A stretch of 64,000 nt of DNA from JANTGF01 sp963750735. GTDB lineage: Bacteria > Bacteroidota > Bacteroidia > Bacteroidales > VadinHA17. Where the stretch lies: the NCBI GenBank assembly GCA_963750735.1, contig CAVVRY010000016.1, positions 310,001-374,000 on the forward strand, written 5' to 3'. Within the stretch, counting starts at the first letter, position 1. Each line of letters begins with the position of its first letter. Shown piece after piece: positions 48,222 through 56,838 of the stretch. The notes under the pieces were generated by a model. The model did not search any database, was not told the DNA's origin, and saw nothing but the letters and a program-made list of their open reading frames with translations. The position numbers and the translations under genes are program-made.

Positions 48222-49571
48222 ATGAAAACATTTACATTATTTATTGCGCTGATTTTATCAGCCCATCTTTTTGCACAAGAGAATCCTTTGACAAAATACC
48301 TGGAAGTTCCTGGTGCAGCAACAACACTTCCGGTAAGTGAAGCTAAAAAGCCATTTTCTTTGGAATTTGCACAAGATGCACAAGCTAAGTTTGGTAATTT
48401 TCACTACCAGTTAGGTGGCGATCATGCCTTGTATTACAATTTGCACTTGAGTGAAGTATTGCACACCGCAACTTCAAAGCCAAATGAAACTTATGTTCCT
48501 CTGAAGAAAAAGATTAATGCTAAAATTGGTGATGAAGTGAAATTCACACCCAAGGAAGGCGAAATGTCTTTGAATGAGTATTCAATCCATCCGAATCATC
48601 GAATACAAGGAATTATGCTGATACACAAGGGTGAAATTGTATATGAAACGTATCCGGGAATGAACCCTACAGATGTACATGCATGGATGTCTCCCGGTAA
48701 AGCAACGGTTGGATTAGTTATAGCCCAACTCGAAGCCGAAGGAAAAATCGACATGGAGAAAGAAGTTGTGTATTATCTTCCTGAATTTAAAGGCTCGAAT
48801 TGGGATGGTATTAAAATGATCGATGCCGCAAATATGGCCACCGCGCTACAATTGGAAGAAACAATGGAAGCCATTATCGATCCTGAGTCCATTATTGTGA
48901 AATTTTTCAGCGCTGAATTTGGTTCTCCAAACCCAGCAACTGGCCAGGTTGACGATTGGTTGGCTATTTTAAAAGAAGCTGAACCAGTAGAAGGTGAAAA
49001 ACCGGGAGAACGTTTTCGTTATTCATCAGCTGTTACTCAAATATTTGTGGTGATTGCCGAACGTATTGAAAATAAAACATGGGCAAGACTCTTTCAAGAA
49101 CGCGTTTGGGGAAAAATGACAGCCCGTTTACCCATGCAGCACCACTTAACACCTGATGGTACTTCTGTTGCTCACGGATTATTATCAACAACCCTTGAAG
49201 ATTTTGCTCGTTTCGGAATGCTATTTACCCCTAGTTGGAATAAAGCGGCAGTAGAGCCAGTTGTTTCGGCTGAAGTTCTAGAGCGTCTTCAAACAGCAGG
49301 TAATAGAGAAGCTTTTAAAGCCGGAGCTAAATACGAAGGAGAGATTGAAGATTTTGGTGAAGAACCATGGATGAATTCGTATCAGTTTGATGCGGTATTT
49401 AAAGATGGTGCCCTTTGGAAACATGGTAATTTAGGACAAGGTATATACATCGACCCAGCTCGCGATTTTGTGGGGGTTTACTTTTCAACCAATGGTTATA
49501 TTCCTCCTTATGGAGAAGATAAAATGCCAGGCTATTTAAGAAGAGCAGCTAAATATCTTGCCGGTGAATAA
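48222..49571 (+). CDS. Secreted class C-type serine hydrolase
   Basis: 449 residues with signal peptide (FIALILSAHLFAQ). SxxK is in HAWMSPGKATVGL, the Tyr motif in FRYSSAVTQ, and HxG in LWKHGNLGQGIYIDP. It is the intact paralogue of the broken gene at 44285. Such enzymes include D-stereospecific aminopeptidases and esterases. Position between the exporter and porin genes places it in the same catabolic set. Confidence 0.87.
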   Translation: MKTFTLFIALILSAHLFAQENPLTKYLEVPGAATTLPVSEAKKPFSLEFAQDAQAKFGNFHYQLGGDHALYYNLHLSEVLHTATSKPNETYVPLKKKINAKIGDEVKFTPKEGEMSLNEYSIHPNHRIQGIMLIHKGEIVYETYPGMNPTDVHAWMSPGKATVGLVIAQLEAEGKIDMEKEVVYYLPEFKGSNWDGIKMIDAANMATALQLEETMEAIIDPESIIVKFFSAEFGSPNPATGQVDDWLAILKEAEPVEGEKPGERFRYSSAVTQIFVVIAERIENKTWARLFQERVWGKMTARLPMQHHLTPDGTSVAHGLLSTTLEDFARFGMLFTPSWNKAAVEPVVSAEVLERLQTAGNREAFKAGAKYEGEIEDFGEEPWMNSYQFDAVFKDGALWKHGNLGQGIYIDPARDFVGVYFSTNGYIPPYGEDKMPGYLRRAAKYLAGE

Positions 49572-49608
49572 TTTCTTCTTTCAATCAATATTCTAAAAAA
49601 ACCGTGCA

Positions 49609-50889
49609 ATGACTTTACGAAATAACTTTACATTAATAGCTATTTTATGGATATGTTCTTATGGTGCATATGGACAGCAGTGGCATCCTGGTGATACACT
49701 CAACACTAAACAAAAAGATTCCACTCGAATTGACCAGTTTCGAAACAACGAGTTTGATTATACTGGTCAGGAGCTGGTTGATGCATCCTTCCCCAATTCC
49801 ATACCAATTTTTGGAACAAAATCACGGATTGCTTTTGGCGGGTATGTTAAGTTAGATTATATACAAGACTTTGATGGTAGTTATGACCGTTTTCAATATG
49901 AAATCCAAAATGTTCCGGTTCCAGGAGATGGTCGACCTCAACAAAGCGGTTATATGAATATGCATGCCAGGGAGACTAGATTCAATGTTGACTTCAGAAG
50001 TATTTCGGAAAATGGACGGCCTTATCGAGTATTCGTTGAAATTGATTTTTACAATTTAGATAGGGGGCCTTTCAATCAAACACTCAGATTGCGTCATGCT
50101 TACGGTGTTCTCGGAAGGCTTCTGATCGGAAGAACCTGGGGAACACAGTCTGATCTTTATGCAGTGCCCAATACAATTGATTTTGCTGCAGGTGATGCCA
50201 TTACTGGAACCAGGCGGGCACAGGTGAGATTTGAGGATGAAATAGGTAGGAAGGGTTTCAAATACGCGGTAGGACTGGAAATGTTGGAGTTTCCAGGTAT
50301 TGACGGACCAGACACCTTAGGTCAGCCAAGCCAACTTTTACCTTTGTTGGCGGGTAGAATAACTAAAAGTACTTCCCAAGGCGGTCGATTGATGCTTGGT
50401 GCCTCATTATTCCAGTTGCGATGGGATGGCCAGGGGAAGATAGACAACGCTACGGCTATTGGCTGGGGGTTTAGTTTTAGTGGAAGAGAGTACTTTGGCA
50501 AAAAACATTTCTTTAGATGGATGGCTTCCTATGGTCAAGGATGGGGTAGCCAAATTGTCGCTACACTAGGCACCCAGGCTTCAGCAATCCTCACTCCGGA
50601 AGGCGAATTGGAAACCATGTCCGCATGGAACCTTGGAACAGGGATAGCCATAAACCTTACGCAAACATTGGTAACCAATTTTAACATTAACTGGTATGCA
50701 ATAGAGCCCTCAGTTTACCGTGCCCCTGATAAAATGAAAAGTGGGGAGTCTGCTCACCTGAACCTGATATGGTCGCCTTTAAAAAAGGTTAATGCCGGGA
50801 TTGAGTATATGATATTAAGAAGAACGAATACAGACAATAGCTCTGGGCTTGGTCAGCGATTGCAGTTCATGATCAAATATGTGATTTAA
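49609..50889 (+). CDS. DcaP-family outer membrane porin
   Basis: 426 residues with signal peptide (IAILWICSYGAYGQ). The barrel region has the DcaP features: SRIAFGGYVKLDYIQDFDGS near the start, ARETRFNVDFRS, LRLRHAYGVLGRLLIGRTWG, and the terminal strand RLQFMIKYVI. DcaP proteins are trimeric channels taking up dicarboxylates and other small acids. As last gene of the island, it probably admits the acidic peptide or N-acyl substrates. An attC-like site starts 6 bp after the stop. Confidence 0.87.
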   Translation: MTLRNNFTLIAILWICSYGAYGQQWHPGDTLNTKQKDSTRIDQFRNNEFDYTGQELVDASFPNSIPIFGTKSRIAFGGYVKLDYIQDFDGSYDRFQYEIQNVPVPGDGRPQQSGYMNMHARETRFNVDFRSISENGRPYRVFVEIDFYNLDRGPFNQTLRLRHAYGVLGRLLIGRTWGTQSDLYAVPNTIDFAAGDAITGTRRAQVRFEDEIGRKGFKYAVGLEMLEFPGIDGPDTLGQPSQLLPLLAGRITKSTSQGGRLMLGASLFQLRWDGQGKIDNATAIGWGFSFSGREYFGKKHFFRWMASYGQGWGSQIVATLGTQASAILTPEGELETMSAWNLGTGIAINLTQTLVTNFNINWYAIEPSVYRAPDKMKSGESAHLNLIWSPLKKVNAGIEYMILRRTNTDNSSGLGQRLQFMIKYVI

Positions 50890-50894
50890 ACTGC

Positions 50895-51027
50895 TGCTAA
50901 CACCGGCGCATAGGCAATAGCGGGTTCCGTGTTTCATGGACACCGCAGATTTCAGTAGAAAGATCTGTCCTTTGGACAGACCATTCGACGAGAAATCCGC
51001 TACTGCCCATCGCCAAACACGTTAGGA
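50895..51027 (+). repeat. attC-like site, well preserved
   Basis: TGCTAAC (50895-50901) and GTTAGGA (51021-51027) are the outer arms. Inner arms ggcgcataggcaatagcggg and ccgctactgcccatcgcc pair over about 20 bp with bulged single bases, as in true attC sites. A second small stem tctgtcc-ttt-ggacaga lies in the loop. Confidence 0.7.
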
Positions 51028-51063
51028 CTAATCAGTTTTCAATTGTACTGTAAAAAATAAACC

Positions 51064-51858
51064 ATGGATTTTTTTCAAAGAACAATAACTGTACTAATTA
51101 CACTTTCATTACTTAATTTATTGGGCTGTCAAACTCCGGATGAACCTCTTACAATGCAACCATTCGACGGTTATCCCCTTTTATCAAACCTGGAGGAGAT
51201 TCAAAGTAACTTAAAGTACAAGTGTGTAGATACTATTGATTTCAAAAAGGGTCAAGTAATTGCGGATATAGGAGCTGGAAATGGATACCTTGAAGCTATG
51301 CTTTCTATGTTCCATGATAGTCTCACCTTTTATATTCAAGATATAGACTCAACTGTCTGCAATCAGGTAGCATTTGATGAAGTTTTATACTTTTATCAAG
51401 AAGTCAATGGCAAACCATTCACTAACAAATTTATTATAATCAATGGAACGGACTCCAAGACAAATCTACCAGATAACAGCTTTGATAAAATAATGATGTT
51501 ATGGACTTATTTATACCTTAAGCAACCCAAAGTATTCATTAAGGATATCAGGAATAACTTGAAAGATGATGGATTGCTTTATGTAATTAATCCCCAGCAA
51601 GAAGAGGATGAATACACGAAGTCACTTAGGCTAAAATACGGTTGGAATGCATCTCCACTTGAAAAACAGATAAGTGATATAATCGATTGTGGTTTTCAAT
51701 TAGTAAGAATATCCAGGAATTATGATTCAGGTGAATACCATGATCCTTTCATAATGATATTTAGAAAAACAATTACAAACTTAAGGCTATCCGTTGGCGT
51801 TCATTGTAACGTGACACCACAGAAAGGGGCAGTACACAACGAAAAAATGAAAAGCTAA
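51064..51858 (+). CDS. SAM-dependent methyltransferase-like lipoprotein
   Basis: 264 residues, lipoprotein signal LLNLLGC (Cys22). Motif I is VIADIGAGNGYLEAM; DNSFDKIMMLWTYLYL is motif IV and DDGLLYVINPQ follows. A class I methyltransferase fold on a lipoprotein is unusual because SAM is cytoplasmic. From about residue 242 (GVHCNV) the chain is coded by an attC-like right arm (ccgttggcgttcatt), so the native stop seems to have been lost and the tail is read-through. Confidence 0.75.
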   Translation: MDFFQRTITVLITLSLLNLLGCQTPDEPLTMQPFDGYPLLSNLEEIQSNLKYKCVDTIDFKKGQVIADIGAGNGYLEAMLSMFHDSLTFYIQDIDSTVCNQVAFDEVLYFYQEVNGKPFTNKFIIINGTDSKTNLPDNSFDKIMMLWTYLYLKQPKVFIKDIRNNLKDDGLLYVINPQQEEDEYTKSLRLKYGWNASPLEKQISDIIDCGFQLVRISRNYDSGEYHDPFIMIFRKTITNLRLSVGVHCNVTPQKGAVHNEKMKS

Positions 51859-51883
51859 ACGCCAAAATAGAAAACAACGAAAT

Positions 51884-52049
51884 GCCAACAATATATAAAA
51901 ATAATAGCCGATTCAGTAGTAAACCTACCTGCCGGCAGGCAGGCGCTTCAACTATCGTGTAACTTGACAGGAAAGGAGCCCGCAACTAAGCGAAGCGTTC
52001 TCATGAGCTTTTGCGAATAATCGGCTACATATTCTTATACTAACCGCTG
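51884..52049 (+). repeat. attC-like site, long-loop form, copy 1
   Basis: GCCAAC (51884-51889), then ataaaaataatagccga paired with tcggctacatattcttat. The loop contains a 64-bp stretch (51959-52022) identical to 55131-55194, and an imperfect copy (51924-51943) of the 20-bp palindrome. The right arm ends taaccgctg without GTT. Confidence 0.6.
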
Positions 52050-52056
52050 AAATAAT

Positions 52057-53124
52057 ATGAAAAAAAAACAAACAAAACTGCCTGCCCTGCCCTTGCGGGG
52101 AATAATCAGAATAGTATTTATTATTGCAAGCATAACCTCTTTGTTCTTCGTACCATGGATACTTGTAAAGGCTTGGATTTTACCACTACCTGATACGGTT
52201 CAAGAACAAGTAAATGAAGCAATTGGTAATGGATTTGATGGAATGATTGTTTACGTGGACCAAGCTGGGAAGCCACCGGAGTTTTATGCCGCAGGCTGGC
52301 ATGACCGAAAAAATAAAATTCCTGCCGACCCGAAAGCCTTATTCAAGATTGCCAGCATTAGCAAGTTATATGTTGCTGTTGCTGTCGCTAAATTGGTAAA
52401 TGACAAACATTTGTCTTTGGATAAAACGCTCGCTGATTACTTTCCAGAACTTGTGGGAAGAATTGAAAATGCTGATAAAATTACCTTGAGAATGATGGTG
52501 CAGCATAGAAGTGGCATTCCCAATTTTACCGACACCCCTGGCTATTGGGAAGACCCACCGAAAGACAATAGAGAAACACTTGAGTTGGTACTGGATAAGC
52601 CTGCTGACTTTGAACCTGATAAAAAATATAGTTATTCAAATACGAATTATTTGTTGATAGGCGAAATCCTTGATAAAACATTGGGATATAGCCATCACCA
52701 ATATATCAAGAGGGAAATTTTGATACCGCTTGAGCTGAACAATACTTACAGTTTGCTTAGTGAAGTGGATTTAGACGATGTTATGAGTGGGTATTCCGTA
52801 GGTTATGATGGCGATATAAAGTATAATGATTTTATAAACCCTAGCGGCTCAATGGTAGCTACAGCAAAGGATGTGGGAATATTCTTGAGGGCATTGAACG
52901 ATGGCTCTTTGCTAAATGATAATGAACAAGCTATTTATTCATCTATTTATGAATATGAACATACAGGATTATTGCCAGGATACTCTAGTATTGCCAGGTA
53001 TCACAAAGATATTGATGCGGTCGTTGTTCAGTTTGTAAATACAAGTGGTGGATACACTTGGAATTTATCGCAAATTGTATATAATCGTATTGTAAAAATA
53101 CTGAGAAGTAATAAAAGCTCATAA
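52057..53124 (+). CDS. Class C-type serine hydrolase, membrane-anchored
   Basis: 355 residues with one N-terminal membrane helix (IVFIIASITSLFFVPW). SxxK in KIASISKLYVAV, YxN in YSYSNTNYLL, and HxG in EHTGLLPGYSS. Likely a DD-peptidase or esterase acting outside the cytoplasm. The stop codon TAA (53122-53124) is part of the taacaatg left arm of element copy H, so gene end and element boundary coincide. Confidence 0.87.
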   Translation: MKKKQTKLPALPLRGIIRIVFIIASITSLFFVPWILVKAWILPLPDTVQEQVNEAIGNGFDGMIVYVDQAGKPPEFYAAGWHDRKNKIPADPKALFKIASISKLYVAVAVAKLVNDKHLSLDKTLADYFPELVGRIENADKITLRMMVQHRSGIPNFTDTPGYWEDPPKDNRETLELVLDKPADFEPDKKYSYSNTNYLLIGEILDKTLGYSHHQYIKREILIPLELNNTYSLLSEVDLDDVMSGYSVGYDGDIKYNDFINPSGSMVATAKDVGIFLRALNDGSLLNDNEQAIYSSIYEYEHTGLLPGYSSIARYHKDIDAVVVQFVNTSGGYTWNLSQIVYNRIVKILRSNKSS

Positions 53125-53612
53125 CAATGAACTGTGCTAAAATCCAAACTTTTTCACCCAATATTTACATAAACACTTTTATAATTTTCATCACAATATA
53201 ATCCTGATTTAGCAATTGCCAATGATTGCTTAAGTAGCTTGTTGGCTAAGGCAATCAGTGCCAATTTCTTCGATTTACTCTTTGCGCAAGCCGTTGATTC
53301 AATTTTTCTATAAACCATGATATTTTAAATCCGTAAATAGACGATATTCATTCTTTTGAGGTGTATGAGGTTTTTCTAATAATAACCCCTTAAAAGTGGC
53401 TAAAATGACCTACACGAACCACTGACTGCTTCAAAACATATCCCTTTTGCAGTGTTAAAAGCAAGATTATATTATTTTAGCTTTTAGAGTAGCCCAGAAT
53501 GGTCAAACCTCGAGATATGTTAGCTAACTTTACTATTCAAAACATAAGCAATACACCCCAATTTTGGATATATTCGGTACCTTTAGCATGCATAGTTGAC
53601 TATATAAACAAG
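53121..53612 (+). repeat. IS110-derived element, copy H, with transposase remnant
   Basis: Left end ataacaatgaactgtgctaa, transposase remnant, full module with both internal repeats; right end tgactatataaacaa followed by GTTGTAC (53612). The next gene begins 31 bp downstream. Confidence 0.8.
53155..53365 (-). pseudogene. IS110-family transposase, 3' fragment (decayed)
   Basis: KSKSKKLALIALANKLLKQ and SGLYCDENYKSVYVNIG-stop are intact. Upstream of these a frameshift (near 53282) separates the SWFIEKLNQRL part. Confidence 0.72.
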
Positions 53613-53642
53613 TTGTACCATATTAAAAAAACAAGAATAAAA

Positions 53643-54134
53643 ATGAGAAGATTAATACTGATAACTTTTATAGCAATCTCTCTGGTTTCATGCCAAGACA
53701 AAACTAAAAAGAAGGAAGATTCCATTAGTACCATTCCTTTGAATTCTGAAAGAACAGTTAAGGCTGATATTAATTTTAAGAGTAACCCAATAGCTGAACG
53801 CTACAGAACTGTTATCACCGAAAAGTATAATGAACTTGAGGTGAATTTCGCTTCCTATTATGTAATTACAACTTGGGGTTGTGGTTCTGGTTGTGTGACA
53901 GGGGTAATGGTTGATATTCGAGATGGCTTTGTTTATTCGTTGCCTGAAGACAAGGATTGGGGAGGTAACGGAACGTATATTGAATCAAAAAAAGAAAGCA
54001 AAATTCTTAAAACAGTTGCAGTAGCTCAATCATCATCAGGAGAAATTGAAGAGAGTGGAAAATACTGGGAATGGAATGAGGATTTAAAAAAATTCAAGCT
54101 TATAAAAGAGGAATCTGTTTTAGAACTTATGTAA
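53643..54134 (+). CDS. Lipoprotein of unknown function
   Basis: 163 residues from ATG 53643: MRRLILITFIAISLVSC, with lipid Cys17. The frame is open further upstream, but those codons belong to element copy H, so I exclude them. The mature part is small, with a WGCGSGCVTGVMVDI segment carrying two close Cys and a WGGNGTYIESKKESKIL stretch. No family recognised with confidence. Confidence 0.7.
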   Translation: MRRLILITFIAISLVSCQDKTKKKEDSISTIPLNSERTVKADINFKSNPIAERYRTVITEKYNELEVNFASYYVITTWGCGSGCVTGVMVDIRDGFVYSLPEDKDWGGNGTYIESKKESKILKTVAVAQSSSGEIEESGKYWEWNEDLKKFKLIKEESVLELM

Positions 54135-54209
54135 TAAGTATTGAAAGTATGGTTTTGAAAAGTTGATGAACCTTGACATAATGTTAAGACAACTAATAAA
54201 ATATATAAA

Positions 54210-55047
54210 ATGAAAAAGAAAAACCTACCAACTTTAATAGCTATAGCAGCTTTAGCTTGGATGTTGGTCAATATTTCGCATGAAACTTTTGGCCATGCAG
54301 GATTTGGACTCTTATCTGGTTTTAAATTGAATGCAGTAAATACAACAACTGCTTATCTTGATGTCAATTGGGACAACGAGATTAATCTGAATGGATTCAT
54401 AAAATACAGACTCTTTCTTTTCGGCGGTGTATTTATGAATTTTCTTACGGGGTTGATAGCCTATTTGATATTGAAATATAAGAGCGGACTAAACACTCAG
54501 ATGAGATTATTCCTATGGCTATTTGCATCATTCAGCTACGTTATTATTGTAATGAACCTTATTTCGGTTCCGATTATTGGTGGCGGAGACTTAGTTGGAA
54601 TTATCAGGACATACGACAATCAGGAACGTACTAAAATGATAGTCTTAATTGTTGGTTTCGTGTTTATGATTGTTGGTTATTTAGCTCTGCAAAAAAGTTT
54701 TATGCCAGAAATCAAGAAGCATCGGTCAATCCTTTTTTCAATTACTTTTTTACCAGTAATTACAGTTATTATTATCCAAACTTTATCTCTGATTAAGTAG
54801 TCCTTTTTCATATTTACCTGCTTCTCAAAATCACCTTCTGGCATCAGTGTTTGCATATTTTCATTTTATTTTGTGGGCGATAGTTGTGTATATTGTCCCT
54901 GCTTCAAACAAGAAATATTCAATTGAGGATTTATTGCCAAATAGATCAGTCCTATGGATAGTGATAGGAGTAGTTGCTACTGTCTTTTACATATTTATAC
55001 TTGGTTCGGGAATAGGTTCATTTGAAGGACATCCAAGTTTACAGTAA
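54210..55047 (+). pseudogene. M50-like membrane protein, frameshifted
   Basis: The first frame (to 54800) has five membrane helices and an HExxGH-type motif, NISHETFGHAGFG, at the end of helix 1, as in some zinc-peptidase-like membrane proteins. A +1 shift near 54798 leads into SSPFSYLPASQNHLLASV and two more helices to the TAA at 55045-55047. Full length would be about 278 residues. Catalysis is uncertain because the spacing differs from HExxH. Confidence 0.65.
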
Positions 55048-55059
55048 TTTAAAACAAAC

Positions 55060-55224
55060 GCACAACAATGTATGAAAATAATAGCCGTGATAGTAGTGAT
55101 TTAGAGGTGTGCAGCCCGCCTCAACTTTCTTGTAACTTGACAGGAAAGGAGCCCGCAACTAAGCGAAGCGTTCTCATGAGCTTTTGCGAATAATCTGCTA
55201 CTATTCTTATACTTAACTTTATGG
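55060..55224 (+). repeat. attC-like site, long-loop form, copy 2
   Basis: GCACAACAATG on the left; gaaaataatagccg pairs loosely with ctgctactattc. It shares the identical 64-bp loop segment (55131-55194) with the site at 51884. The right arm is ttaacttt without GTT. Confidence 0.6.
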
Positions 55225-55269
55225 TTCATGCAAACTAAGAGAAATGAGCTAAAATTTTATAAAATAATT

Positions 55270-56385
55270 ATGACGACAAAAAAGCACAAAATAACATTTC
55301 GACATTTTTTAATACTCTTGTTTTTAAGTATCCCAATCTTAAGTAGTTCACAAGAGCTAAAAAATGCTGTCTATTATGGTGAAGATTTTTTTATACTGGA
55401 GGGTACTGAAATTCCCGATTCTCTTAAAGAAAATCGATATGATAGATTACCGCTTTCCTATAAAGAGATTGTTCGAAAACCTGTGTGGGAATTGTCTAAA
55501 GCTTCAGCAGGAATGTCTATTAGGTTTCTTTCTAATTCTACCAGTATTAGCGTGAAATGGACTGTTCTAAAAAATATCAAAATGAATCACATGGCTGAAA
55601 CCGGAATTAAGGGTGTTGATTTATATTTTAATAATATGGGTAATTGGCAATACCTTAATACAGCCAGACCGAGTGCTATTGAAAATGAATATATGCTAAT
55701 TAAGGATATGTCTGATGAAATGAGAGAGTTTAAAATGTATTTACCTCTTTATGATGGCGTGGCAAGTATTGAGATAGGAATTGATTCAAATAGTGTGATT
55801 GAGAGACCATTAAAAAAGAACCGTGGTTCAATTATTTTTTACGGAACCAGTATTACTCAAGGTGGGTGTGCATCTCGCCCCGGGATGGCACATACTAATA
55901 TTATTTCCAGAAAATTAAATATTGATTGTATAAACTTTGGGTTCAGTGGAAATGGAAGAATGGAGCAACCTATTAATGACTTGATTTCGGAATTTAATCC
56001 CTTATTCTATGTTATTGAATGCTTACCAAACATGAGCGCAGAGCAAGTAACAAATAGTACCATTCCTCTCGTAAAAACTATTCAAGATAAGCGACCTGAA
56101 ACTCCAATTATTTTTATTGAAAATTTTATATATGAATCATTGGCCCTGGATGAAAAGAAAGAAGCTATGGTTAATGAAAAGAATGCAGCTCTAAAAACAG
56201 AATACATAAAAATGATTGAAGGTGGGTTCAAAAATATTTTCTATATAAGTAGTGAGAATGCTACTGGAGAAGATCATGAAGGAACTGTTGATGGAGTCCA
56301 CTTTACCGATTTAGGTTTCATTAGGTATGCCGATTTTCTAATAGACAAGTTTGTCCAATTTGGTCTTATAACTAAAGAGGACTAG
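55270..56385 (+). CDS. Secreted two-domain SGNH/GDSL hydrolase
   Basis: About 371 residues from the ATG at 55270 (MTTKKHKITFRHF); the 14 codons from 55228 overlap the attC-like tail and are less likely. After a signal peptide an N-terminal beta-domain (KASAGMSIRFLSNSTSISV) precedes the SGNH part: IIFYGTSITQGG (Ser block), FGFSGNGRMEQP (block II), and DGVHFTDLGFIRYAD (Asp-His). This is the family of putative carbohydrate or lipid esterases common in Bacteroidota. Substrate unknown. Confidence 0.83.
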   Translation: MTTKKHKITFRHFLILLFLSIPILSSSQELKNAVYYGEDFFILEGTEIPDSLKENRYDRLPLSYKEIVRKPVWELSKASAGMSIRFLSNSTSISVKWTVLKNIKMNHMAETGIKGVDLYFNNMGNWQYLNTARPSAIENEYMLIKDMSDEMREFKMYLPLYDGVASIEIGIDSNSVIERPLKKNRGSIIFYGTSITQGGCASRPGMAHTNIISRKLNIDCINFGFSGNGRMEQPINDLISEFNPLFYVIECLPNMSAEQVTNSTIPLVKTIQDKRPETPIIFIENFIYESLALDEKKEAMVNEKNAALKTEYIKMIEGGFKNIFYISSENATGEDHEGTVDGVHFTDLGFIRYADFLIDKFVQFGLITKED

Positions 56386-56464
56386 TAAAATATATTGTTC
56401 GTTAGATACATCGTTTACAAAAGTTAAAGATTAGACTTTACACTAAATTAGTTTCTAACCTTAT

Positions 56465-56726
56465 TGATTCTTTTGGGGCATATTGGTTTTTTATAAAGAT
56501 AACCCCTTAAAAGTGGCTAAAATGACCTACACGAACCACTGACTGCTTCAAAACATATCCCTTTTGCATTATTAAAACCAAGATTATATTATTTTAGTTG
56601 TTTAGTATCCCAGTATAATCAAACCAGGAGATATATTAGCTAACTTTAATATTCAAAACATAACCATTAATGCCCAATAGGGATATATTGGTTAATTTTA
56701 GCCTGCATAGTTGACTATATAAACAA
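56465..56726 (+). repeat. IS110-derived non-coding element, copy I
   Basis: Module without transposase remnant, both internal repeats present. Begins attcttttggggcatattgg; right end tgactatataaacaa followed by GTTATGG (56727). 56386-56464 before it is AT-rich without a gene. Confidence 0.8.
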
Positions 56727-56838
56727 GTTATGGGCAACGCTGGAAAACGTACTCAATAACAAATTGACCGATGAATGATATTATTAATTATTTTCAAGAT
56801 AAAACTGGCTAAAATCCAATTTTAAAAATAGAGATGAA

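Noticed and set aside
53499..53642. N-terminal extension of the lipoprotein gene at 53643
   Set aside because: The extra codons are the coding shadow of element copy H, and a perfect lipoprotein signal starts at 53643.
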